Shown: positions 1 through 11,744 of the stretch, in pieces
Layout of the letters: every line of letters starts with the position of its first letter
Numbering within the stretch: position 1 is the stretch's first letter
Assembly: GCA_009602725.1 (NCBI GenBank)
Contig: WELB01000175.1
Location: forward strand, 89,953-153,952
From: Spirogloea muscicola
Lineage: Eukaryota; Streptophyta; Zygnematophyceae; Spirogloeales; Spirogloeaceae
Reading direction: 5' to 3'
Length of the DNA stretch: 64,000 bases
The notes under the pieces: model-generated
The model's database searches: none
What the model saw: only the letters and a program-made list of their open reading frames with translations
Told to the model about the DNA's origin: nothing
Program-made: the position numbers and the translations under genes

Positions 1-452
1 CGGGCCCGCCGGCTCGCCGCGCCGCAGAGCTGGCGCGGCGGCGGCGGCGGCTGGTTCCCCACATTGTGGGGGTTACAGGTGCTGGACTTAGTGCTCGGCG
101 GCGAGCCGCGACGGCGGCGGGCAACGCGCTTGAGGAGGCCGCGGCGGCGAAAGGCGGTGAGGACGATACCCACGCACGCCGCTTCTGCGCGTTTGGAAAT
201 GCCGATTTCGTTGGGGCGTGGCCGTGAGGGCACCAGGGCCAGTCGCCGGGGCTCTTGTGAAGCTACGCCACGGGAGGGGCGGTCCGGGACCTCTGGCAAG
301 CGAGTCGCCTGGTGGTGCTGGCGCCAGGCTTCCGCGTCGGCTGACGGGCACCAAGCCCAACGAGCCTGCCACTCTGCAGTCGTTACACCGCCGTCAACCT
401 GCACGCGGTAGCAATACGTTCTCAGTCTGTGGGAAACGTCATCCATTTCCAG
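1..452 (+). other. Upstream region of the methyltransferase gene
   Basis: GC-rich sequence ahead of the first exon I can defend. The reading frame of the PUA domain stays open leftwards to about 218, and an in-frame-looking ATG lies near 199, but a good acceptor (tttccag) ends at 452. The first exon, presumably a targeting peptide, is therefore probably somewhere in 1-410. I could not fix its start or its donor. Confidence 0.4.
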
Positions 453-2987
453 GTGTTGCCAAGGTCGTCCTGAAGCGAGGGAAGGCACACCTCTTCCTCC
501 GCGGCGGCTCGCCGATAGTCTATGGCGGTGCCGTGGACAGGGTCGTCGGCTCTCCACCGCCAGGCCCCGGGGAGGCGGTCCTGCTCGCCGACCCCGACGG
601 GTCGCCCTTCGCATGGGGCGTCTTCAACCCCGACTCCATGTACCGTGTCCGGGTCCTGCAGAGCCTGGAGGAGGCAGCCAAGTGAGCGCCTCTCGCTAGC
701 CCACTTCAGTGGCTCTGCCCGGATGCCTAGCTTTCGCTCGTGAGGATCTCAAGTCTGCACCTCGGAAACAGCTCGTCAAAGCTTGAGATGTGGCAGATGT
801 AGGGTTTAGAACTTAGGGTTATGGGGGTTTAGGGTTCACAAGTGTGAGCCATTGGACTTCACATATTGTGCATCTGGGTCTATGATCAGTTTGAGCTGTA
901 CCTGGGGGAATGTAGGGTGTACATTCCTACAAGGGCATCACAATCAACACCAACAAGTGGTCGGCTTGGAAGCTTTTGTAGTCGCAGTTGTTATGTACAT
1001 TGATGGAAGTCTGCTGAGTAAGCTAACACAAACAAATCTGATGATAGAGGTCGCCACTAAAATGTCAACTCACCTTTGACACAGGGACCCATCCACTGTC
1101 CTTGACGTGGAGGCTTTAGTCACTACCCGCATCTCCAGTGCCGCACATCTGCGAAGGCAGCTCAAGCTGCCACTGACAGATGTGACCAATGTGTATCGCC
1201 TCGTGAACAGTGAAGGTGACAGGCATGAATCAGATGTATTGGTTGTGATCTGCTGAACTTGTCAGCTGTTAATCTTGCATTAGTGGGTTCATGACTTGGT
1301 GGCAGATTATTGCTTAACGTACTATGTTTGCAAGCTCTTGTTAGAAGTTCACAAGATGCCCAAGCTGGACGGCAATCCATGCATTACGCGTCAATGTATA
1401 TTTGCTGATCAATGAGTTGATGTGCAGGCTGTCTGGCCTGGTAGCGGACGTTCTAGGCAAGGACGTGGTGGTCGTCCACAGCAGCTTGGGCTCAGAAGCA
1501 CCAGGAGCATATACAGCTGGCTTTAAAGGTGGCTGCAGATGCCGAAAGGGTGTTCTGGAGGCCATCCACACCAATGCTAAAGGAAGAGGGGCTTGATGTC
1601 ACAGTCACTTGCACCGATGCTGAGCAGGGCAGTATTGTTCAGGTGGGGAAATGACTTGTGCAATGAAGTGCAGCTACTCCTGAGCTTCATTGTGCCATGA
1701 AGTCTCAGAGACTTTTCTGAAGGCATGTACTGGGCGCTCATTTGCTTCTCGCCACTGTTTTTCCATGTAGCAGGTTGTGGAGAATGACATACTCTACAGG
1801 GCTTCACTAGCAGGACAGAAGACGGGCTTTTATGCAGACCAGAGGGAAAGTCGTCATCTGCTCCAGTCTCTGTGCCAAGACAGGACTGTGGTGGACCTGT
1901 GCTGCTACTCAGCAGGTTTTGCATTGAATGCTTACAAAGGCGGGGCTACCCATGTGACAGGTATGACTTTTGATGTTGTCAATCCTCTACCTTGATCACT
2001 TTGTGGAAGCACCATGTGCGATGTACTGGCCCTGCTCTTCCAATAACAGCAACTACAGTAGTGATCATCATGTACATGTTGGACTTATTATACAGACTAC
2101 TCGTCAACTAGGTATTGACTCATCAGGACCTGCGCTGGAGCTAGCGGAGCAGAACGCGCTTCTGAATAGGATGGAGAGTGGTCGTTACCACTTTGAGAAA
2201 GCAGATGTTGCAAAGTGGATGCAGCAAGCAGTGGTTGAGAACCGCCAGTTTGACGTTGTTGTGCTTGATCCACCCAAGCTTGCGCCCAACCGCAAGGTGT
2301 TTATCCTTTGCCATCACTGTCTCTGTCAAAAGGGAGGAGGATCTGGTGTACGCTGTGCTTCATAACACACAATACTCCTGAGGCAGTGAGGGCTACGTTC
2401 GGTCATTAAGCCCTCACAGCATTGTGTATAGTGTATCAGCATATGAGGAGCGTTCATCACCTTACAGCAACTTGCTAACGCTTCCTCACCTGCCAATATC
2501 CTCAACTAGGCCCTTCAACGCGCGGCTTTGAAGTATCGCAGACTCAATACCTTAGCATTACAATTGGTCGCTCCCAGAGGCTTTCTGATGACTTGCTCGT
2601 GCTCAGGAGCAATGACTCAAAGTGGCCTCTTCCCCTCCATCCTCCAGGCCAGTGTTCTTCTTTCACCTTGTGCCTTTGAAGCCCACTTCTGAAAGAAGTC
2701 CGCCGCTACACACTCTTAAGTAGGACTTAAGTAGGATTGTAAAAGCTGACAAGGTCAACTTAATAGCTGCCGACATCAAGGTTCTTGCTGCTACCTTGCC
2801 TTCAGCTCAGCTCGATTTATAATGTCTTGATGTAGTTCTCTTGCTATCCGGACCACAGGAGGCCGCTCATATTGCAAAGAGGAGTATCAGCACACTCAGA
2901 ACAGCAGGAGCCGGTCCAGATCACCCGCAGCTACCTGGATACCCAGAAGGAGCCTACTTGACGAACATTCTACTCCAGGTCTTGTAG
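453..2987 (+). CDS. RlmI-like PUA/SAM-dependent rRNA methyltransferase
   Basis: This belongs to the bacterial RlmI/YccW class of 23S rRNA cytosine-C5 methyltransferases; in an alga it is probably organellar (inference). Exons read as 453-681, 1085-1222, 1428-1642, 1774-1960, 2112-2296, 2510-2647 and 2859-2987. Exon 1 carries the PUA domain ([24 protein letters not shown]). Exon 2 has [11 protein letters not shown]. Exon 4 has KTGFYADQR and the SAM-binding [13 protein letters not shown]. Exon 5 has the motif IV-like [13 protein letters not shown]. Exon 6 has the catalytic-type Cys stretch TCSCSG. The last exon ends in the family's [11 protein letters not shown]. Two introns use GC instead of GT donors (1223, 2648). 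Exon 3 carries one base too many for the frame, best placed in the G run at 1488-1490. The gene converges on gatA with about 300 bp between stops. The N-terminus is unresolved. Confidence 0.85.
801..836 (+). repeat. Telomere-like TTTAGGG-related stretch in an intron
   Basis: Degenerate units reading agggtttag, acttagggtt, ggggtttagggtt lie inside the first intron (682-1084) of the methyltransferase gene. They resemble the plant telomere repeat TTTAGGG but are too short and imperfect to be more than an interstitial relic or chance. Confidence 0.4.
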
Positions 2988-3283
2988 CTCTTGAGACAGC
3001 ATCAAATAGTGTTTAGGATGCCCTACCGTTACAATTGAGGACTAGTGGCCAAATTCATTACTTGTTTGCAGCTCAAGCTTGCTTGAGCAGATCCGAGGCA
3101 ATTCTGGGGTCTAAACTGCGCGAATGCCTAAGCTGTACCATTACATTCTTCGATGGCATTTGTCCGCCTGGGCAACTTCACAGTCGGCTGCTCAGTCACT
3201 CAGTACACCAGGACACTTGTTTCCATAAGACTGACATTGCAAGCACGACCAAAGAATAGAGATGCAACCTGCCTCTTACGTTG

Positions 3284-6200
3284 TCAAGATTGCAAGGAAA
3301 GAAGGCCACAGCTCCATGTTGGCGTGGTTTGTTCAAAAATGTGTGCAAGCCGCAAGAGCCCCTCCTGTAGCATGTCACGCAGGACAGTAAGTCAAGCTTA
3401 GATGCAGTGGCGTGATTGCAGCATTCAACTGCTTGTCACTATGCAAATCCAAGTTGTGCGTCGTCATCCTGTGAATGCCCATCAGAATACCTCTTGGAAG
3501 GCAGCACCAACAAGCTGGAGGCCCACTGGCAGGCCGTGTTGCCCTCCTGGGGCCAGCCCACAGGGCACTGTCACAGCAGGTAGTCCGGCCAGGTTGACAT
3601 TGACCTGAAACATGGCAGATAATACATGAGAGGAGGGGACAGCTTCGTCAAGGACTTTCCTAGACTGAGCTAGGCAAGCACCCAGGCATGTCAACCCTGG
3701 GAGCTTGTCATGAAGTACATAGCATCTCAGAGCACAAGCGGGCAAGACCATAATGCTCGCAGCATATGCCTCCTCACCGTCATCAGGTCGCCCACGTACA
3801 TGGACAGCGGATCCTCCACTTTGTCGCCTGCACAGAAGGCCACCCAAGGCAATGGTACATCGAGCTGCAGCTTTCAGCCATTTCAATTGGCTTGCAGAAG
3901 TTTGTGATAATACTTTGACATGTCAATATCACTTTGACTTTGTCTAAAGTGAGATCAGAGGGTTGAGAGAGCACACTGTGTTCAAAGATGAATGCCTTCC
4001 TGTTTGTCAGGAGCTTTTGTTAAGCTTATTATTTACTTCGCAATCAGAGTGCTGGTGAATGCTGCTGGAAATGCTAGAGGCTTTCATACTGCCATCAGTT
4101 AGCAACATCTCAGGCTCCCAGAGATGCCAATAAGATGCTGCACACGGCAATTCGAGGTGAGTTGATACCAGCCATCTAGTCACCTTTTGCATATGCCGGG
4201 GTCGGGGCAACTGGTGAAATTAGGGCATCATTGTCACGGAGGGCATTGAGGTAGTCCCGCTGCACCAGAGTGCGCACCTGCATGCAGTCAATCAGGTCAA
4301 CATTGACTTAAGGTAAGCAGTGCACTTTCCCAGCTGGCTTGCATGTTGCTCCATATCTAAGCAAGGGCATGATGCATGCTACCTCAAGCTGACTGGGCAA
4401 TCCAGGACACTCGACTTGCTGGTACCTGCTGTGATCGTTTGTAGAAAGCATCGTAATATCCAGCTGATAGTGCGTAAGTGCCCATCAGCATTCGACGCTT
4501 CACCTACATCCAGGAGACGAACAAACACATTCCGATGACTACACGAGACTTGTAGCACACAGGACAAATGCAGGCCTGATGGCTTGCATTCTACATGCAA
4601 AAGCACAGAGTGTGGCCAAAGCACTACTGACCCATTCCTTTTGGCAACAACAGCGCCTGCTTAACCCAACATCTGCTCACCAAGCAAGTACATCTCTCAC
4701 AACATGTAAAAATTATCATATACAGGGAGGATTACCTCACTCCCAAAGCCACTTCCACGAGAGTTGCAATACATTGTCACTAGCTCATCTCCAGCTCCTC
4801 TTGGGCCATACCTATTGGGATGGTAAGCTCAAGTATGCTGAGTAAGAATGTCCATTGGGGACTTATTGATGCCCTGGCATCACAAATATTGAATGTTGGT
4901 AGGTGGACCTGACTCCATCATAGCGTGCAAGATTGGACGATGCCTCAGATGGCGCCAAGATGTAGTATGCTGGCAGTCCGCTTGCAAAGCTTGGAAGCGA
5001 CACCTGCATAAAAGTTGCAGGGCACACATGAATGAGGCACAAGGAAGACAGGATAAATTAGCCAAAGCACCATAATTCTTGCTACAATTCACTAAGTTTC
5101 CCAAGCGATGGCTGCTGAAGTAGACTGCCACTAGTTTCAAGTCTGCGGTTGAGGGCGGACCTTGGACACACAGGCTCCAAGGTCTTCCAGATGAGAGATG
5201 GCCTTGTTTATGCAAGTCAGGACGTCATCAGAGACCCCGTCCTCGACTGTCTCCACGATGAGGCCTAACCTGGTGCCTACAAGAACAGCGCAGCTCTCAA
5301 TCTGTAGCTCACAAATAGCAGGTGCTACCAGCAAAAGCTGAGGAGCAGTGCCTAAGAACGAGGCAAGCAGGACTACAAAACTGAAGCTGAAGCTTTTTAG
5401 AGCTTAGATAGACTTCTTTCTCGCTTTTCAGCAAGGGGAAGGGCAGAGAAGCAGCTGCCACCTGCCAGGGGCTTGTCATCCAGCTGCTCGCGCTTTGGTA
5501 GACTGGCTGCATAGTTGGGCACATCCTGTGAGGCATGAAGGCATTGCCGTCAACAAAGTGCAGAGCGCGTTAATAGTTGACAACAAGAAGGTCATGCTTC
5601 TTGCTTTCAGATGTTTGGCTCCTTTTGGCGCATGTCCTATTAGTCGAGACTATCAAAGACAGAGTCCTGAAATCTTTGCTCGTGTCAATGCAGAGTTGAT
5701 GTGCACCCGCTTGCTGCTAGTTGCGTCCTGAGAGTCGTGGCCGGCCATGACAGAGAGCATGACTGCCGCATCTTCAACACACGGTGACAGGCATCCCACC
5801 ACGTCCAAGGAAGACGCGTAGGCCATCAGCCCATGCCTGCCACCAGCAAAGACTCTGCCTTTCAGAAGAACCACCAATACCTGACATGCTGCCTGGCTGG
5901 CCATAGTTGAGAACCTCGCCTCAGTGCGGGACCTCAACGATCTGATTACGCAGGGACTAACAGTTGGAGCTCCGGTAGCTCTCACCTTGATATCCTACCA
6001 TATGTTGGCTTCAAGCCAACCACCCCGCAGAATGAGGCTGGCTGCCTGACAGAGCCGCCAGTGTCTGAACCAACAGCAATGGCAACCTGGCCTGCTGCCA
6101 CAGCTGCTGCGGAGCCCCCAGAGCTGCCGCCCGGGACCCGCGAAGTGTCCCACGGGTTTGATGTCACCTGGCCGCGTCCTCACTGGTAAAGTATCAGAGA

Positions 6201-7306
6201 GTTGACTCGTCTGTCTATCAGGGTCCCACAGCAATCTACTTGTCATCAAGTCTCAGAAATGAAGCAGCCGCAGCGGAGCTCAGACTGATAATGGGCATCC
6301 TACACCTGACTGTGACATCCCAGAATGCAAAGCACGATATAAACGACAACAACAATGCACAGGGACCTCTACGTGAAGGGATGTAAGGAGCACGAGAGAC
6401 AGGAGGACAGCTGAAAGAGTCGTGGAGGACACTGGAGCAGACCTGATACGCGCTCCCCTCTGTGGTGCTGCCCATCCCGAACTCGTCCAGATTGGTCTTC
6501 CCGAGCACGAGCGCCCCAGCTGCCCGCAGCCTCCTGACCGAGGTTGCATCGTACGGTGGCCGGTACCCCTCCAGCACCCTGGAGCCGCCTGTGGAGGGCA
6601 TGTCGCTTGTGCAGAAGTTATCCTGCAGCAGGCCATCACACGTGACTGGATTTGAGGGACTACTGAAACAGCTGCCCCAGGAGGTTCACCCAGAGCTCCT
6701 TTGGTCGCAGGCCAGAACAGACAGGTGTGTGCCGGAGCGCACAGAAGTTGAGCTGTGCCTGTCGGCTCAGAAGCAGGCAGTCGTACATTCGCAGGCCGCA
6801 GCTGGCCGCTCACACCTTGACGCCCAGCGGCACGCCAGCCAGGGGCCCGAGCTCCGCGCCCTCGGCCAGCGCCCTGTCGACGGCGGCAGCTCCATCGAGC
6901 AGAGCCTCCCTGTGCGCCCGTCGGGAGTCTCGAGAGAGCTACTTCAGAGCCTCAGCAGAGACCCCCAAGAGTCGGCGGAACTCACACCTCCACGGTGTGA
7001 GACGCCAGGGTTTGGGTTTAGCAATATGCAGAAGCTCCGCCTCCTGTCACCTGTTAGCTGTTGCCCCTAGCGAGCACAGGAGCAGCCTTGCAGCGCAAAG
7101 CATGGCGGTAGCGGCATTTTATGGGTTTCGGCATTCGGGCGTCAGTGATGAGCAAGAGAGGGCAGCGGGACCTGGCGACGTGCAGGAAGCTGCCGAGGTG
7201 CGACTCCAGGGCGTCCGTGGCGGCCAGGTACTGGCGGGCCACCTCCACGGCGCTCCGCTCGCGACTCAGCAGCGCCCGCCGGATCTTGCGGATCACCGAC
7301 GCCGGC
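3284..7306 (-). CDS. gatA: Glutamyl-tRNA(Gln) amidotransferase subunit A (organellar)
   Basis: GatA is the amidase subunit of the GatCAB complex that converts Glu-tRNA(Gln) to Gln-tRNA(Gln), in plants in plastids and mitochondria. Fourteen exons stay in frame across introns: 7172-7306, 6816-6909, 6443-6622, 5986-6167, 5707-5836, 5462-5525, 5161-5276, 4909-5003, 4736-4811, 4426-4503, 4184-4277, 3778-3827, 3491-3604, 3284-3364, about 496 residues. Amidase-signature features: catalytic Lys in GVPLGVKDN, the Gly/Ser-rich [27 protein letters not shown] with the nucleophile-type Ser, and [12 protein letters not shown]. Later landmarks are [36 protein letters not shown] and [13 protein letters not shown]. 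An acceptor-like site at 7306 and a stop just upstream imply a further 5' exon with the transit peptide; an ATG near 7407 is a candidate. The downstream neighbour is the convergent methyltransferase. Confidence 0.93.
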
Positions 7307-7589
7307 CTGCGCCGCCGCCATTACCGCCAAATGCAGCGCCCCGAAGCCCGGGCTCAGGTCAGCACCGAGGGTTTCCCGTGGCCAGCATAGCGCGGGCGCA
7401 GTATCATCACATCCTGTCACTATATCATGATGAAGCTGCCCTATACTCTTGACGTCGGATCACTGTTACTCGGGCGGCGGCGCCACCTGGCTTTGCGCGC
7501 CGGCAGAGCCACGGCGGCGGCCGTTGGCGGCGGCAGCGAAGGCGGCTGCGATACGCAGCCGCGACGGCAGAGGCGCTGGCCGGCCTGCG

Positions 7590-7990
7590 CGGGCAGCGCG
7601 GGCCACCGCAGGCCCTGCATCCTCCGCGCGTCGCCGCCGCCGCTGTCGCCGCCGCTGCTGTCGCCGCCGCCGAGCGCCGCTGACGAGCAAGGATGCGGCT
7701 GCTGATCTAAGAAGAGCGGCTGTGAACTATGTAAGGCACTGCCAGCCAGGTGCACACAGATGGTTCTCACTATTCATTCAGCGGAGCCACAAGATAGGCA
7801 GACGGGCGCTCTCAGTAACCCCGGACAATGTGCTTGCCTTTGTATTTGGCCACACAGGCCCTCCATCACTTGATACACACTCCTTCCCGGAGCGCGGGTG
7901 TGTAGGCCAGCCGCTTGGGTATAAGGTTTAGGGTTCAGGGTTCAGGGTTCAGGGGGTTTAGGGCGCCCTCCAGGGCCGCAGGTGACAGGG
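7590..7990. repeat. Diverged repeat D, copy 1
   Basis: This stretch is alignable by eye with 10865-11165. Shared blocks include ccaccgcaggccctgc, ccaggtgcacacaga, gcggagccacaag and gtgtgtaggcca. The second copy lies directly upstream of the homeodomain-like ORF (minus strand) at 10018-10547, so this copy looks like the detached 5' flank of the same element. No ORF of its own is convincing. Confidence 0.6.
7922..7964 (+). repeat. Telomere-like TTTAGGG/TTCAGGG array
   Basis: Two TTTAGGG units bracket three TTCAGGG units and a G run, all in one direction. It sits exactly between repeat D copy 1 and repeat A copy 1. That position suggests a join made or healed with telomere-like sequence, which is inference. 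Confidence 0.6.
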
Positions 7991-8880
7991 AGCCTGTGCT
8001 CTGAAGCCTTCCAATCGGAAGCACCACAGCTGTGGGACCATCTCTTATTGCAAGTACCACTAGTCGCTTCCGTAATTGAGCATTTGTACGAGCTTCACTC
8101 CAAAGCTTCGACATGCTCACATGGAGGAGGATTCTCCCGGTCACTGCCGCTGGCCAAGTGCAAGTGTAAGGTCAATCCTGATACCCCGTCTCGAGGACAC
8201 TTCATGGTCAGGGGCTCGCCCATGCACGACTCAAGTCACGTCACCATGTCCTCGGGCATGCAATCCAAGCGCGAAGTGACTTCCCCGTGCACTTGGCCTT
8301 CCTGCCACTTTGTCGCAGCTTCCTGCCGCCCAGGCATTTCACGAACCAACCGTTGGTCCATGACTATCAGAAGAGGCCAACCAGTCCTTCTGCACATGAT
8401 TAGAGGAGCAGTCTTTTAACACGCGTGAGCTCAGCAGGCCGGAGAGCACACTCGTGCATTTCTTTCTAACAGAAAGTCCTCAATGCCAAATCACACTGCT
8501 CAACTCTGTGCTCCCCAGGTATACAGATGCTATAGCATCAGTCCTGTCGATGGCACCTGCGCACCCTTTATTGCACAGCACGATAAGTATACCCGCTAAG
8601 ACTTGTAGACTTGTATGATCCACCTGCCATTTACACAGCTAATCCATCACATTCGACAAGTTCACTCTTCAGAGATCCTCACCTGGTGTTGTTGACCGAA
8701 ACCAGTGTTCTTTTCGGGGCACGTTCACATGCAAGTCCAATTGGCCTTGCACTTGAACCACCCATCTGCCCCAACTTGCGACTTCTCGGTCAGTTGCGCC
8801 AACGCGGTGCTGCTGCTCTCAACCCTACATCCATAACACCGTCATCATGCTCACCCACCTTCGGAGATCTGCCTGGCCTT
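7980..8880. repeat. Long diverged repeat A, copy 1
   Basis: About 900 bp alignable by eye with 11745-12640. Shared blocks include cttcgacatgctcacatgga, ggctcgcccatgcacgactc, cgttggtccatgac and gcaagtccaattggccttgca. Both copies are full of stops in every frame and I recognise no protein. It may be a decayed ORF or a non-coding part of a larger mobile element; family unknown. Confidence 0.65.
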
Positions 8881-9399
8881 TTGTAAGAAATGAGGATCGT
8901 CAAGCGCTTTTCTTGAGGCCGAAGGCGTTGGTGTCGCAAAGCAAAAGGTCCCGAGCCAGACAATCAATGGGTCAAGACAAGGCAATAAGGTAACGATTAA
9001 GTTTTCAAACGACTTCACACATTCGTCAAGGGGTGGAAAGAGCCTCTCTCGATTCCCTTTCTACTCTTGAAGTACCCATCGAGGATTCGCGGAGCCCTGC
9101 CTCCGGCCTCATGGGATTATTAAGCGCCCGGCCACTTGCTACAAGCCCTCACAGAATGGCCGCCCGTGGCCGGCGCCTCCGCCGCTGGAGTCGCCGCCGA
9201 TGGCGGGGACCCGTGCCTAATACTAATATAAGTAGAGTCCTACCACTAGGAGTTTCAGATTCCAAATGGGGCTTGTGCCGCCGTCGCGAGTTGAAATTCA
9301 GGTTTGCGCTTCTTCCAATGTCGCACGTAGTCCTTCGCTCAACTGGTGAGGTGGTTGGCCTCCTCAATGAAGGGCCTCCTCAATACCCTCCAGCTATCA
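8881..9399. other. Unassigned stretch between repeats
   Basis: No gene, RNA or repeat partner elsewhere in the window is evident. The frame from 9033 is open for 141 codons, but it is Arg/Ser/Pro-rich, matches nothing I know, and runs into the LINE tail. Confidence 0.4.
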
Positions 9400-9560
9400 T
9401 TCCCATTTGTTTGTGCTCACCCGTGGGTACTAATGTCATCTTAGGTACCTTAGATTAGGTCTCCGTATTATGTAGCATTGTTTAGTCTGCACTCGACTCT
9501 GCCTGAACAATGTATTGGCTTGAATTGGCCTCCCTTTCACTTCATGCGCCCCGCGCGCCT
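9400..9560 (+). mobile_element. LINE 3' end, copy of the 14850-15010 tail
   Basis: It begins with the last codons of the LINE protein (the FVLTRGY-stop stretch seen near 14850) and continues through about 130 bp of 3' sequence shared with 14878-15005, including ccgtattatgtag, ctctgcctgaacaatgt and ggcttgaattggcct. Nothing of the reverse transcriptase lies upstream, so this is a short 5'-truncated copy. Confidence 0.7.
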
Positions 9561-9589
9561 TCTCTCCCATCATAATGATGTTCCATCTG

Positions 9590-10015
9590 TGTAACTTCGT
9601 TACACCTTTGGCGGCCTTCTGCTTACTTGCAAAGCGCGTGGCCACTAGCTTCCACGTGTCGACGTCAGAAAGCCTGACACACCATCGCCAAATTGCTTGC
9701 CGTACCACGAGTGATCTTGTCACAGCAATTGGTCTTCGGAGGTGCACAAATTTTCGCTGATGAGTGCACTCGCCAACTAAATGCACGCATCACGTGAATC
9801 TGTTGTCCGCCACCTCCCTGTATTCCTGCTCTGCCTATACTAGGCGTAGGTGACGTTGAAAGATTGAGTGCTTGGCTTGCAAATGATGCATGCAATGAGC
9901 CACGCGCTGCACGCTCCCCCTCCACCGCCGCTGTCTGGCCAAGTGGCCCATTGCGCCTTCCACAAGCTTGTGCCAGTCAAGCAGGTGCCCGTCCTCTCCC
10001 CCACAACCTGCGCCT
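9590..10015. repeat. Diverged repeat B, copy 1
   Basis: Alignable by eye with 12640-13060. Shared blocks include acaaattttcgctgatgag, gtccgccacctccctg, gagccacgcgctgca and gtcaagcaggtgcccgtcct. No protein recognised. In the other copy this module leads straight into the LINE reverse transcriptase; here it leads into the tail of the homeodomain-like ORF. Confidence 0.65.
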
Positions 10016-10017
10016 CC

Positions 10018-10547
10018 TCATGGAAGCAGGTCCTGATTTGCCTTCAGGGCAGCCACCCACGCCTTTCGAGCGGCGGCCAGCTCGGCGGTTGCCTGCTCCT
10101 CTCGAGCCCGGCCAATCTGAGCTGCGATGCGTAAGTGCGCGTCTCGTCGAGGCAGCTCGTCGCAGCCCGCTTCCAGCACTTTCTGGATGGGCTCATCGAG
10201 CGGCTGGAGGCCAGCTGCTAGCTTTACGGCGGACAGTTTCTTGGCTGCGTCAAACCTTTGTGCCGCTTGCGTTAGCTCGGCCGCGTAAGCAGCCCGCACT
10301 TGCTTGCGCTGCTCCTGCTTAGGCTGGGCGTTCGCCTAGTCCTCCGGCGTAAGCCCTGCCTCGGCCCACTCTGGCGGCACTTGGCGTCTCTTGGAACGCT
10401 CTGCCGGTACTGGGTGTACCACGCCCATACGTGGATCGAGCCGAGGAGCCGCTTCACGACTTTGATGTCAGGCGCGTCTAGACCAAACTTAGCGTTGAAT
10501 GCCTCCAACAGGATGGCATCCTCCTGCTGCTTCACCGCGGCGCTCAT
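10018..10547 (-). pseudogene. Homeodomain-like ORF of a repeat, copy 1 (decayed)
   Basis: The ORF opens at 10547 with MSAAVKQQEDAILLEAF and reads into LLEAFNAKFG, DIKVVKRLL and VWAWYTQYR. That order of two short helices and a W-Y-x-Q-x-R recognition helix resembles a homeodomain, where W-F-x-N-x-R is standard. The remainder is an Ala/Glu/Lys-rich, probably coiled-coil tail (AAYAAELTQAAQ, KLAAGLQPLDEP, KAWVAALKANQD). The frame is not intact through the whole length; a second copy at 15010-15505 shows what is shared. It lies tail-to-tail with the LINE 3' end at 9400. The homeodomain assignment is by eye only. Confidence 0.5.
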
Positions 10548-11165
10548 TGCGCCTGGCGTCGCAGCTTTGTCAGGCGTTCCGCTTGACAAAGCCTTGCGTG
10601 CCAGAGGCGAAGCAAGGCCTGGGGCCAGGCTCCGCACAAACACGCTCGCGGGCTTAGCAGCCGCCCGCCGGATCTCGCAGCATCGTCGACGGCGGCCTGG
10701 CTGCGCCGCCACGTTGGGCCGCGATCGGCCGCTCCACGCCCGCCAGCCAGAGTGCGAGCGGGGGCCGGGCGACGGCGGGCGAGGCGGCGCCTGGCTGCCT
10801 GCGAAAGTGGGCACGGCGCTCGCCAGCGGCACGGCTGCGCGGCCCGGCTCGGCGGCTGACCTACTGCCTGGCCTGCGCGGTCGGCGCAAACCACCGCAGG
10901 CCCTGCCTCCTCGCGAGCCGCCGCCGTCGCCGCCTCTCACGCAGTTCATCACGCTGCTGACGAAGGAGAGAGCGGCTGCTGCTATTAGAAGGCGGCTGTA
11001 AACTCCAGCCAGGTGCACACAGAGGGTGGCCGTAGATTCGTAGATCAGTTAGAGAAGAGTGGTTAATCTAGCGGAGCCACAAGCTAGGCAAACGGGCCCT
11101 GTCAGTAACTCCCGTGCTCGGGTGTGTAGGCCAACCGCTTGGGGCGGCCCTGGAGGGCGCCCTTT
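10548..11165 (-). repeat. 5' flank of the homeodomain-like element (repeat D, copy 2)
   Basis: Very GC-rich sequence upstream of the homeodomain-like start. Its distal part (10865-11165) repeats at 7590-7990. The frame is open upstream of the chosen Met, Ala/Pro/Arg-rich, so the true start could be further out. It probably contains the promoter of that ORF (inference). Confidence 0.5.
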
Positions 11166-11744
11166 GGCGACGTCTTTTCCGCCGGCTAGCTACTCAGACT
11201 TGCATCTCCTGACTAGAGGTTGATGAGCGCTCCCTGGCTGATGTCTTAGTCCTAGTCCTCCGCACTCCGTCTCCGTTAGACCTTGTCCATTCCTTTGGGC
11301 TGGCCTCTCCCAGCCACCAGTCAATCTGACCGCGCTTTCTTTCTTCTTTCAGGGAGAAGTGCGCGCCCACAGGGAAGAGGGCTGGCAAAGCCAGCTCAAA
11401 AAGAGTGGACAATGTCCAGAGCCAAAGAAAGAGGTGCCGATGAAGGACTACACTACCAAACACGACAGCGCACTAGGGAAGCTCGGTACCCTCGAGTAAG
11501 CAATATCAGGTCGGAGTAGCTCGTTGCAGGGAAGGAGGCACTCCGACAAGACCCAGAGGCGGCGGCCAGAGCACGTCCTGCTCGCGTGTGGACGGCGTGG
11601 GCAGGGGCGCCCTTCCCAGTTCAATCTTTTCTCTGGGCTGGCCTCTCAGATGTGCTTGCCTTTGTACCTGGCCAATTGGCCTTCGTTTGTTTCAAATACA
11701 CGAAATGCATCACAGCCATCGCCCTCACCTGGAAGCGTATTTTC
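11166..11744. other. Unassigned, with a LINE-tail-like scrap
   Basis: Around 11295-11345 there is ggctggcctctcccagcc and agccaccagtcaatctg, also found near 61550-61590 and part of the LINE 3' tail vocabulary. The rest shows no recognisable gene. Confidence 0.4.
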
